Part shown: positions 52,118-59,593 of the stretch, piece by piece
Position numbering within the stretch: position 1 is the stretch's first letter
Layout: every line of letters begins with the position of its first letter
Assembly (NCBI GenBank): GCA_021780755.1
Contig: JAJXYF010000010.1
Coordinates: 109,238-173,237 of the forward strand
DNA length: 64,000 nt
DNA from: Deltaproteobacteria bacterium
GTDB taxonomy: Bacteria; Desulfobacterota; Binatia; Binatales; Binataceae
Reading direction: 5' to 3'
Translations under genes and position numbers: made by a program
The notes under the pieces: model-generated
The model's input: the letters and a program-made list of their open reading frames with translations, nothing else
Database searches by the model: none
What the model was told of the DNA's origin: nothing

Positions 52118-52618
52118 ATGAAGCCGGCCAACGTAGTGCATCGGGAGGAAATCGCGTGGACGGAAGCGGCGCAGGGCCAGTTCCGCTATCGACGCGTATC
52201 GTTTACCGCCGCGGCGGGGATGCGTCAACTTGGCGCGAGCCTGTATGAACTCGATCCGGGCGCGTCGGCCTTTCCACGCCATTACCATTGCGCGAATGAG
52301 GAGGCGATTTACGTGCTGGAGGGCGAGGGCATGCTCAGCGTCGGGGCGGCGGAGGTGCGGATGCGGGCGGGTGATTTCGCGGCGCTGCCGCGTGGCAGCG
52401 AGTATGCGCACCGGCTGCGCAATTGCTCCGACCAACCGCTTAAGTATCTGTGCTTCTCGACCATGATCGAGCCCGACGTGGGGGTCTATCCGGACTCGAA
52501 CAAGGTCGGTTTCTTCGCGGGCGCGGCACCGGGCGGCGACCAGAGCCTGCGGCGGCTGAGCGGAATGTTCCGACTCGAGGACGGGGTGGGCTATTTCGAT
52601 CGCGAGTCCGACGCCTGA
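52118..52618 (+). CDS. Cupin-domain protein
   Basis: A 166-residue single cupin. Motif 1 HYHCANEEAIYVLEGEG (two His and Glu metal ligands, about residues 56-72) and motif 2 around LPRGSEYAHRLRN (third His) are present. Cupins of this type often bind a metal and act on sugars, oxalate or aromatics; the function is not assigned. GGAGG precedes ATG 52118. Confidence 0.87.
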   Translation: MKPANVVHREEIAWTEAAQGQFRYRRVSFTAAAGMRQLGASLYELDPGASAFPRHYHCANEEAIYVLEGEGMLSVGAAEVRMRAGDFAALPRGSEYAHRLRNCSDQPLKYLCFSTMIEPDVGVYPDSNKVGFFAGAAPGGDQSLRRLSGMFRLEDGVGYFDRESDA

Positions 52619-52683
52619 ACTGACTATTGATGCACGCGCGCGCGGCCGCGAAATCGGTTACGCTGTGCCGCGCGAGGTGCGGC

Positions 52684-53070
52684 GTGGGCGACGGGCAATG
52701 GGGCGCGAGTGAGATCATTACGAATCTTTACGTGGGCGATCTGCAGGACGCGCAGAAGTTCCATGGGATGATCATTTCGGTCTTGCCGGACTGGCTCGAG
52801 GCCGAGCCGGCGCACGCGGTGTGGTTGCCGTTTCTGAAAAACGGCGTGGCGACGCTCGAGAGCACGGCGTCGCTGATCGACCATGCGCTGCGCCTTGACT
52901 TGCGCGTGCTGGTGCACTGCGAGGAGGGCTGCGAGCGCGCGCCGCTGACGGTCGCCTGGTTTCTTCATCGGCGGCGCGCGATGACGATCGATGAAGCGTA
53001 CGCGCTGATGAAACGGCAGCGTCCGATGGTCGAGGATCGGCGCCGCTGGCTCGGTATCTACAACCGCTGA
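52684..53070 (+). CDS. Dual-specificity/tyrosine-type phosphatase, paralogue of 21166-21525
   Basis: 128 residues with the P-loop HCEEGCERAPL (C-x5-R). It shares VGDLxDAQxF and the later RAPLTxAWFLxRRR with the phosphatase at 21166, 31 kb away, in full collinearity, so the two are recent or conserved paralogues. Start GTG 52684 is chosen from the collinearity; ATG 52627 or 52630 would add an unrelated Ala/Arg-rich stretch. Confidence 0.82.
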   Translation: MGDGQWGASEIITNLYVGDLQDAQKFHGMIISVLPDWLEAEPAHAVWLPFLKNGVATLESTASLIDHALRLDLRVLVHCEEGCERAPLTVAWFLHRRRAMTIDEAYALMKRQRPMVEDRRRWLGIYNR

Positions 53071-53110
53071 GCGGAAATTTGGCTCAGTCTTGTGACGCGG
53101 CGCGGCAAGG

Positions 53111-53605
53111 TTACTGGCACTCCGCGGTGAGCGCGATCAACCAGTTTCTTTCCGTATCCGTCAGTGTGGCAGGAGCGCGGCGCGCGAGCATTACAAACAG
53201 ACTAGACAACCCATCCCAGTTTTGGGGCTCTCCATATTTTCCTTTAATTGGCTTGGGTTTTAGTTTCTTCATGACTTCGTGCTGAGCGGCGTCGCTCTTC
53301 CGGGCGTTGCATTTGTTGCAGGCCGTCGCGAGATTATCCAGGTCGTTCAATCCACCTTTCGCAACGGCCTCGACGTGGTCGATCACCGCGCCTAATTCAT
53401 CGAGAAGCGGCGCACCCTCGCGCGTCCAGTGCGCGTGGTAGTAAGCGGGCTGTGGACCGACGACGCCGGACTCTCCGAGTTCACGCTTCAGATACTTCAT
53501 CACCGGTGCGAAGATGACAGGTCTTTTGCACCAACGGCAGAGCCAGAGATCGCGGTGGAAGACCGCAACCTGAACGGCTTTCGGTAACGGAACGTGCTTG
53601 CTCAT
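53111..53605 (-). CDS. HNH endonuclease
   Basis: A 164-residue HNH nuclease: an N-terminal zinc pair CRWC, then IDHVEAVAKGGLNDLDNLATACNKCNARK, which holds the DH, the central N and the final zinc pair. Its 3' half has lower GC content than its neighbours (53200-53290), which may indicate acquisition. No restriction, methylase or phage genes are nearby. Start ATG 53605 follows AGGGGAC. Its role is unassigned. Confidence 0.87.
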   Translation of the reverse strand: MSKHVPLPKAVQVAVFHRDLWLCRWCKRPVIFAPVMKYLKRELGESGVVGPQPAYYHAHWTREGAPLLDELGAVIDHVEAVAKGGLNDLDNLATACNKCNARKSDAAQHEVMKKLKPKPIKGKYGEPQNWDGLSSLFVMLARRAPATLTDTERNWLIALTAECQ

Positions 53606-53670
53606 CTGTCCCCTTCCAGGTTGCAGGATCGTCGATGTCGCCGCTCTCAAAGCGGGAGCGGGCCGCACTG

Positions 53671-53717
53671 CGAATAGCTATTCACACGAATAGCTATTCG
53701 CCACGAGTGGCTATTGG
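53671..53717. repeat. Tandem GAATAGCTATTC palindromes
   Basis: CGAATAGCTATTC begins at 53671 and again at 53687; a degenerate third copy (GAGTGGCTATTGG) runs from 53705 and covers the stop codon of the iron-ADH gene. Period is 16-17 bases. Each unit is a near-perfect palindrome. Located just upstream of the HNH gene, it could be an operator array. Confidence 0.6.
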
Positions 53718-54904
53718 TAGGCGGATTCGAGCAGGGCTACGATCTCCTCGCGGTTGACCGGGCGATCGACGACCTTCGCGTGTTCGATCTCGGAATGCAC
53801 CGGTTCGGCGATCTCCGGGATTTCGTTGCGTTTGACGCCCGCGTCCTTGAGCGTATGCGGAACGTCGAACTGCGCGATGAACTTCTGTACCCGATCGGCG
53901 CATTCGAGCGCAGCCGCACGTGCGTTGGCGAGATCAAACTTGACGCCGAGACCCTCCGCGATCGGGCCGAAGCGCTGCGGCGCGATGTCGGCCATGAAGC
54001 GCATCACATGCGGCATCGTGATGCACGAGGTGACGCCGTGCGGCACGTCCCATTTGGGGCCGATCTGGTGGCCGAGAGCGTGCGAGACGCCGAAGCGCGT
54101 GTTCATGCCGCCGAAGATTGAGAACCACGCGGCCATCTGGCAGTTGCCGCGATGGGCGAGCGACACGTCGCCGGCGGTCTTGATCGACGCGGGCAGATGC
54201 TCAATCAGCAATGCGATCGATTTGGCGGCGAGGGCGTCGGTGAGCATCTGATGGCGGATCGAGTAGATGGCCTCCACCGCATGGTCGAGCGCGCGCATCC
54301 CGGTGGCGATCCATAGCCAATCGGGGGTTTCGACACTCAGCGCGGGATCGTTGATGACGGTGCGCGGCTGCAAACGCGGATCGACCACGCCACCCTTGAT
54401 GAGGGTCGATTCGTCGGTGACGCCGCCGACCGGGGTGTACTCGCCGGCCGAGAGCGTGGTTGGGACGGCAAGGTGAATCACGTCGCGGCCGTCGCCGCCG
54501 GAGAGACCGCCGGAAAAGTCGATGCCGCTGGCCGACGAGGTTGCGTCGCGATTGGAGAGAATCGAAGCGGCGGCGACTTTGGCGGTATCGATCGGGCTGC
54601 CGCCGCCGAAGCTGATGACACAGTCGGCGTCCACGCGCTTCATCTGGGCGGTCAATTCGCGCACCGTATGAGCGGGGACGTGCTGGGCGGCGCCCTTGTA
54701 AACTGCGGCACATCGCGAGCCCATCGCGGCGGTCACGCGGTCGAGCAGTTTGGATTTGCCGAGCGTCTTGCCAGTGACGACCACCGCGCGGCCAAGCTTG
54801 CGGCGCTCGAGTTCCTTACCCAGCGCTTCGACCTTGCCGGGGCCGAAGATGACCCGTTCGAGTTTGGTGAAAGAGAATTCGCCGACCGGTGCGCTAACTT
54901 CCAT
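53711..54904 (-). CDS. Iron-type alcohol dehydrogenase family (maleylacetate-reductase-like)
   Basis: A 397-residue oxidoreductase with NAD-binding GGGSPIDTAK (about residue 100). Three metal-ligand histidines are in place (ALDHAVEAIYS, VSHALGHQIG, VPHGVTSC), while the first ligand, normally Asp in a D-A-L-x-H context, is Arg (MRALDH). Loss of that Asp is shared with maleylacetate reductases, which often do not need iron. AGGAGG precedes ATG 54904. It may reduce a ring-cleavage product; the substrate is not assigned. Confidence 0.87.
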   Translation of the reverse strand: MEVSAPVGEFSFTKLERVIFGPGKVEALGKELERRKLGRAVVVTGKTLGKSKLLDRVTAAMGSRCAAVYKGAAQHVPAHTVRELTAQMKRVDADCVISFGGGSPIDTAKVAAASILSNRDATSSASGIDFSGGLSGGDGRDVIHLAVPTTLSAGEYTPVGGVTDESTLIKGGVVDPRLQPRTVINDPALSVETPDWLWIATGMRALDHAVEAIYSIRHQMLTDALAAKSIALLIEHLPASIKTAGDVSLAHRGNCQMAAWFSIFGGMNTRFGVSHALGHQIGPKWDVPHGVTSCITMPHVMRFMADIAPQRFGPIAEGLGVKFDLANARAAALECADRVQKFIAQFDVPHTLKDAGVKRNEIPEIAEPVHSEIEHAKVVDRPVNREEIVALLESAYQ

Positions 54905-54983
54905 GTAAATTTCCTCCCGTTGACCTAAAGCCCAACCCCTTCCCTAACATTAGCGGCGCCGGATGCGAAAGCGAGCGAAGAGA

Positions 54984-55076
54984 GAGAGTTGTTGAGGAAC
55001 TCGAAACTGCAATTTTTTAAAACCTCGATGAGGTTTCAGAAAGAAACTAGAAGTTTCGAGTTCCTCGACAACTCTC
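54984..55076. repeat. 25-base inverted repeat with a nested hairpin
   Basis: Arms 54984-55008 and 55052-55076 match at 24 of 25 positions (the one mismatch is a G-U in RNA). The 43-base loop contains a second stem (AAACCTC/GAGGTTT at 55020-55036) identical in its core to 556-570. It lies between two same-strand genes (ADH at 53711-54904 and L,D-transpeptidase at 55093-56001). It is too long for an ordinary terminator; a miniature mobile element or structured RNA is possible. Confidence 0.85.
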
Positions 55077-55092
55077 CCCTGCTTCTGGCGTC

Positions 55093-56001
55093 TTAGGGCT
55101 TGATGACGACGAGTGTGCCGATCGGGAGCAGCCGCGCGAGCTGGCTGATGTCCTCGTTGTCGATCGAGATGCATCCGGTGGTCCAGTCGATATTGCCGAC
55201 GTTGAGGATCGGCAGGTCGGTGCCGTGGATGCCGACGCTGCCACCCTCGCCGATGCCGCGGGGAAGGTCGCCGTCTGAGCGCATCAGGGCGAAATTGGCC
55301 TGATCGACGGCGTTTGGATAGTTGATTTTGAGGAACCACCGGAAGCGCGCGCTGCGGTGCTTCGAGACAATGAGGTAGTTGCCCTCGGGAGTGCGGCGGT
55401 CGCCCTCAAATTGCTTGGGCCCGGCGAAACGGCTGCGGCCGAAGACCGCGTGATAGTTCTGGTAGAGGTGGCCGCGATAGAAGACCGCTATCTGATGGTG
55501 CGACTTGATAGCGGTGACTGACCAATTGAAAGGATCGAGCCGCACCGACACGGGGTCGTTGAGGTAGAGATGCAGTCCGTCGGCGGGCAGCTCGGGCGGA
55601 TGTCCGGCGATACCGGCTCCCACCGGCGTCGCGGCGCTCGTGGGAGCCGGTATCGCCGGCGCGGCAGCCGCCGCCGGAGGCGCCGGCGGGATGATCGCGG
55701 CGAGGGCGGTGGGTGTGGCTACGCGAGTCGCGGCAGCGGCTACTGGGGAGGCGGCGGGCGCGCCGGGAGTCGGTGCCGTCGCGGCGACCGGCGATGACGC
55801 CGGAGCTGCGTGCGGCAGACGCCCATAGAAGACATGGTCGATTGAGGGCGTTTGCGCGGCCGCGGGAGTGGCGGCGGCCGTGGGAGCCGGCGCGGCGGCC
55901 GGTAACGCGACGGTGGTCTGGGCGGCCGCCTGGATCGGCGAAGCGGTAAGCGCGATCGTCAAAAATGCGATCGTCAATCGAGAAAGCCTGCCCATACCCA
56001 C
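55093..56001 (-). CDS. L,D-transpeptidase (YkuD domain) with a long Pro/Ala linker
   Basis: A 302-residue periplasmic enzyme that cross-links peptidoglycan 3-3 or attaches proteins. A signal peptide (about residues 1-28) is followed by roughly 100 residues of Ala/Pro/Thr-rich spacer and then the YkuD domain with SVGIHGTDLP and TTGCISIDNED (catalytic Cys). The spacer may reach through the cell wall. Start ATG 56001 or 55995. Confidence 0.9.
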   Translation of the reverse strand: MGMGRLSRLTIAFLTIALTASPIQAAAQTTVALPAAAPAPTAAATPAAAQTPSIDHVFYGRLPHAAPASSPVAATAPTPGAPAASPVAAAATRVATPTALAAIIPPAPPAAAAAPAIPAPTSAATPVGAGIAGHPPELPADGLHLYLNDPVSVRLDPFNWSVTAIKSHHQIAVFYRGHLYQNYHAVFGRSRFAGPKQFEGDRRTPEGNYLIVSKHRSARFRWFLKINYPNAVDQANFALMRSDGDLPRGIGEGGSVGIHGTDLPILNVGNIDWTTGCISIDNEDISQLARLLPIGTLVVIKP

Positions 56002-56112
56002 ATCTACCTGCCTTTGCCGCGATGATCATTGTGAGAAGGCTTGGCCCGTCGGTCAATTGCTACTAGGCTTTCGCGTGAGTTTATTTTTCACTATCAGCGA
56101 GGCGCGGATCAG

Positions 56113-56628
56113 ATGGAAAGCGACCTGGCGCAGGCGTTGGCGGCGTTGACGACCGGCATCTACGTGCTGACCGTGGCCGACGGCGCGCATCATCACGGGA
56201 TGTCTTCGTCGTGGGTGACGCAAGTTTCCGGGGTGCCGCCGCTGTTCAGCGCGGCGGTCGATAATGACCATTTCTCGCGGGCGCTCATCGTGCGCGCGGG
56301 CGTGTTCGGAATGAACATTGTGGGCCGGCGCGGCAAGGAGTTGGAGGACTACTTTTATTCGGCGCGGGCGCGGCGCGCGGACAACCTCGAGGGCCTCGAC
56401 TACGAATTGTCACCGGCGCTCAAAGTGCCCTGGCTCAAAATCGCGATGGTCTCGATCGAGGCGCGGGTGAGCGCGAGTTGCCTCGCCGGAGACCATACGA
56501 TTTTTATTGCCGAGCCGGTGGGGGTGCGAATCGGCGCGGGCGATCGCCCGCTCACGTCGCTCGATCTCGACTACGTGTACCTGGGCGGACGCAAGGTGAT
56601 TGCGCGCGATCGCACGGGATGGACGTGA
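56113..56628 (+). CDS. Flavin-reductase-like FMN-binding split-barrel protein
   Basis: A 171-residue member of the flavin reductase-like family: ALTTGIYVLTVADGAHHHGMSSSWVTQVSGVPPLFSAAV is the FMN-binding N-terminal region; the hydrophobic C-terminal part ends in YLGGRKVIARDR. It could supply reduced flavin to a monooxygenase. It is followed 83 bases later by a second member. Start ATG 56113; an upstream start at 56041 is less likely. Confidence 0.85.
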   Translation: MESDLAQALAALTTGIYVLTVADGAHHHGMSSSWVTQVSGVPPLFSAAVDNDHFSRALIVRAGVFGMNIVGRRGKELEDYFYSARARRADNLEGLDYELSPALKVPWLKIAMVSIEARVSASCLAGDHTIFIAEPVGVRIGAGDRPLTSLDLDYVYLGGRKVIARDRTGWT

Positions 56629-56711
56629 CGAGATGAAGGCGGGCGAAACGGCAGGGGCTAATTTGACGCCCGCCAAAACCATTTGATAGCATCCGCGCGC
56701 GGGAGAGCACG

Positions 56712-57188
56712 ATGCCGATCGAAAAAAACCAACTGCGCCAGGTGATGGGGCATTTCGCAACGGGCGTGACGATCATCACCACGCTCAACAAGGCCGGCCA
56801 GATGCACGGGCTGACGGCGAATGCCTTTACCTCGGTGTCGCTGGAGCCGCCGCTGCTGCTGATTTCAGTGGACAAGAAGGCGGAGAGTTGGCCGGCGTTC
56901 GAGGAGAGCCGGGTCTTCACGGTCAATATCCTGGCGGACGACCAGGAGGGACTTTCGCGCAAATTCGCGGTCAGCGGCGGGAACAAATTCGAGGGCGTGG
57001 CCTATCGGGTCGGGGCCAACGGAGCGCCGATTCTCGAAGGGGCGCTGGCGTTTATCGAATGCACGTTGTACGCGGCCTATGAGGGCGGCGACCATTCGAT
57101 TTACCTGGGTGAAATCCAGCAGGCCGAAATTCGCGAAGGGAAACCGCTGCTGTTTTTTCGCGGCGGCTACCGGGCGCTGGGCGACTGA
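56712..57188 (+). CDS. Flavin reductase (HpaC-type)
   Basis: A 158-residue NAD(P)H:FMN/FAD reductase of the two-component monooxygenase family. RQVMGHFATGVTIITTLNKAG and GLTANAFTSVSLEPPLLLISVDKKAES are classical; the end KPLLFFRGGYRALGD is typical. The oxygenase partner is not next to it. It is more canonical than the preceding paralogue. Confidence 0.92.
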   Translation: MPIEKNQLRQVMGHFATGVTIITTLNKAGQMHGLTANAFTSVSLEPPLLLISVDKKAESWPAFEESRVFTVNILADDQEGLSRKFAVSGGNKFEGVAYRVGANGAPILEGALAFIECTLYAAYEGGDHSIYLGEIQQAEIREGKPLLFFRGGYRALGD

Positions 57189-57225
57189 CGATCGGATGTT
57201 CCGATTCTTATCCCGATAGTTCATC

Positions 57226-58083
57226 GTGGCATCCATCGCAAGCGAGTCTTCCGAAATACATTTTGAGATCGATCAGGAGCACGGCGCTCACGCCGCGACA
57301 TTGGAAAGTGCCCTCGCGGTCAAGCGTCCAGACGCCGGGAGCCGTGCGATGAAGGCGCCGGCGCGGCTGCCGGGGCTGACGGTCTTTTTGCCCTCGCATA
57401 ATGAGGACGGCAACGTCGAGCGCGTGGTGAAGGGCTTTCTCGCCGAGCTGCCGCGGGTGGCGGAGAAATTCGAAGTGGTAGTGGTGGATGACGGCAGCCG
57501 CGATCGCACGGGCGAAATCGCGGATCGGCTGGCGGCGGAAGATCCGCGAGTCCTGGTGATTCATCATCCGAAGAACCTCGGTTACGGCGGCGCCGTGTAC
57601 TCGGGATTGCGCAGCGGCACGCAGCCCTATCTGTTGCTGTCGGACGGCGACGGTCAGTTCGATCCAGCCGAGATGTCGAAGCTCACCGCGCGAATTGGCG
57701 ACTGCGACGTGGTGATCGGTCGGCGCGCGCGGAGGGCGGACAATCTGATGCGCCGGATCAACGGGAAGGCGTGGACGACGCTGTCGCGCCTGCTGTTCGG
57801 CCTGCGGATCAGCGACATGGATTGCGGATTCAAGCTGTTTCGGCGCGCGGCCGTCGAGGGCATCACACTGCATTCGAACAGCGCGATGATTACGACTGAA
57901 CTGATGGCGCGGCTGGCGGGGCGCAATGCGCGAATCTGCCAGGTTGACGTAACGCATTTGCCGCGCGTGGCGGGCCAGCAGACCGGAAATAGTCCGCTGG
58001 TGGTGGTACGGGCGTTCAAGGAGATGTTCCTGCTGTACCGGGATTTGAAGGCGGCGCGACGCGGCGAGAAGACGGAAAGTTAG
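57226..58083 (+). CDS. Family 2 glycosyltransferase (dolichyl-phosphate-mannose-synthase-like)
   Basis: A 285-residue cytoplasmic glycosyltransferase, GT-A fold. The nucleotide-sugar site is in VVVVDDGSRDRTGEIA, followed by NLGYGGAVYSGLRSG, DGDGQFDP (DxD-type) and the acceptor-side MDCGFKLFRR. There are no membrane helices at the C-terminus, unlike many DPM/GtrB enzymes. The first 40 residues are unusual: start GTG 57226 is possible but ATG 57349, just before the core domain, is a good alternative. Confidence 0.9.
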   Translation: MASIASESSEIHFEIDQEHGAHAATLESALAVKRPDAGSRAMKAPARLPGLTVFLPSHNEDGNVERVVKGFLAELPRVAEKFEVVVVDDGSRDRTGEIADRLAAEDPRVLVIHHPKNLGYGGAVYSGLRSGTQPYLLLSDGDGQFDPAEMSKLTARIGDCDVVIGRRARRADNLMRRINGKAWTTLSRLLFGLRISDMDCGFKLFRRAAVEGITLHSNSAMITTELMARLAGRNARICQVDVTHLPRVAGQQTGNSPLVVVRAFKEMFLLYRDLKAARRGEKTES

Positions 58084-58329
58084 GGCGCGCGGCCTTTGAC
58101 GGCGGGGGACGGGTTGGCGGTGGGCGAATCGACGCAAATTGGGGCAGGGACAACGCAAAGCGTATATCAGCACGCAAAATGGTCTATCGAGGTGCTGGCG
58201 TGCGGCGCAAATTCTCCGTATTCTTGTTGGGTTTTACTCCGAGCCCCGGATGGCACGGCGTTAGCATGAACGTAAGAGAGGAATGGTCCGAGAACGGACC
58301 GTTAAGGAACCGAAAAGGAGAAGAAGGAC

Positions 58330-58599
58330 ATGAAGCGTACTGTTTCAATTTTGACTGCGGCGCTGTTTGTGGGCGCTTTGGCAATGCCGGCGTTCGCACA
58401 GGATGCGTCGCCTGCAGCGGCGGCCCCGGAAGCGTCGATGGCCGCGCCTGAGGCGTCGCCCGCTGCTCCGGAAGCGAGCCCCATGGCCCACAAGAAGCAT
58501 CATCACGTCCGTCATCACCATCATCATCACAAGGCAGCGGCGATGAGCTCGCCTGAGGCATCACCGGAAGCTCCGGCGCCTGCACCCGCAGCGTCCTAA
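58330..58599 (+). CDS. Small secreted Ala/Pro/Ser/Glu- and His-rich protein
   Basis: An 89-residue precursor. Signal peptide ends at AFAQ (about residue 23). The mature part is made of EASPAAPEASP-type repeats interrupted by a His-rich block (HHHVRHHHHHHK) that could bind Ni, Cu or Zn. AAAGGAGAAGAAGGAC precedes the ATG. Composition resembles the lipoprotein at 18624-18830. Function unknown. Confidence 0.78.
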   Translation: MKRTVSILTAALFVGALAMPAFAQDASPAAAAPEASMAAPEASPAAPEASPMAHKKHHHVRHHHHHHKAAAMSSPEASPEAPAPAPAAS

Positions 58600-58603
58600 G
58601 CGG

Positions 58604-58629
58604 CTCGCGCCATTCATAAGGGGCGCGAG
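58604..58629. repeat. Hairpin downstream of the His-rich peptide gene
   Basis: CTCGCGCC (58604-58611) pairs with GGCGCGAG (58622-58629); no U-tract follows. It may stop or protect the short message. Confidence 0.4.
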
Positions 58630-58706
58630 AAGGGCGCCCGATCAGGCTGCGATTTGACCGCGAGGAGCGGTAGGGTCGCCTCCTGACGGGCGTCATTTAA
58701 CAATTA

Positions 58707-59528
58707 ATGAGAGCACGCGGTGCGCCGGGGGCGTCGCGTGCTTTTTATATCGCGGCGATGCTGATAGCATCCGGGTTATCCCGCACGCCCGTATGCGTGG
58801 ACGGGAACTATATTCAATTGTTTCCCAGCCACGGGTTCCGACTGATTATCGCGCTTGCTATTGCCCTTGTAATTCAATGGGCACCGCAGGCGTGCGCCGA
58901 AGCGAACGCCGCGGCGAATTCCGACCAGGTGTGCGATCCGTTGGCGGATTACTACCTTGGGATGGAAGACTACCCGCAGGCCATCCGGCGCCACGAGATA
59001 GTCATCAAGGCACATCCGAACAACGCCCTTGCATATTACCATCTGGGATTTGCCTACGGCGTCACCGGCGACCATCGCGCGGAGCTTGCCGATTATCAAA
59101 AGGCAGTTGAACTCGGCCTCAGCGACTGGCAGTTATTTCTTAACATGGGACTGCTCTACCTGGATGGTGCGCGGCTCGATAACGCGACGGCAGTCTTGCG
59201 CTTGGCGACGTTGCTCGGCCCGTATCATCCGGAGACGCATTTCAATCTCGCGCTGGCTTACGAACGGATCGGCCTTTATCCGCAAGCGGAGCAGGAACTC
59301 CTGCTGTCGCTGCGGCTGGATCCGAATCAGTTGGACGCCCGCAATCAGCTCGGTGTGATTTACGCGGAAGAGGGTAACTACCAACGTGCGCATGAGGAGT
59401 GGACCGACCTCGCGGATTCCAATCCCGAGTATTCGCCAGCGCGGGCCAACCTGGTGATTCTGGATCAGGTGGAGCGCGGCGAGATCAAGGGACCGCAGCG
59501 GATGACGGGATTCGCTCACGGGCCGTGA
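58707..59528 (+). CDS. Tetratricopeptide-repeat protein
   Basis: 273 residues with about five TPR motifs (for example NNALAYYHLGFAYGVTGDH and PETHFNLALAYERIGLYPQA), a protein-protein interaction scaffold. An N-terminal hydrophobic segment (LIIALAIALVIQWAPQACAEA) looks like a signal peptide; in that case the real start is likely the TTG at 58818, not ATG 58707, which would place 37 odd residues before it. It is followed by a peptidoglycan carboxypeptidase gene, suggesting an envelope role. Confidence 0.8.
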   Translation: MRARGAPGASRAFYIAAMLIASGLSRTPVCVDGNYIQLFPSHGFRLIIALAIALVIQWAPQACAEANAAANSDQVCDPLADYYLGMEDYPQAIRRHEIVIKAHPNNALAYYHLGFAYGVTGDHRAELADYQKAVELGLSDWQLFLNMGLLYLDGARLDNATAVLRLATLLGPYHPETHFNLALAYERIGLYPQAEQELLLSLRLDPNQLDARNQLGVIYAEEGNYQRAHEEWTDLADSNPEYSPARANLVILDQVERGEIKGPQRMTGFAHGP

Positions 59529-59593
59529 CTATGCGATTCGAGGGAATTCGCCCGGCGGGAGAACTGAAGAGGACCATGGTGGAGGTTGAGGGG

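Noticed and set aside
53111..53605. HNH protein as part of a defence system or prophage
   Set aside because: No restriction subunit, methylase, integrase or phage gene is next to it.
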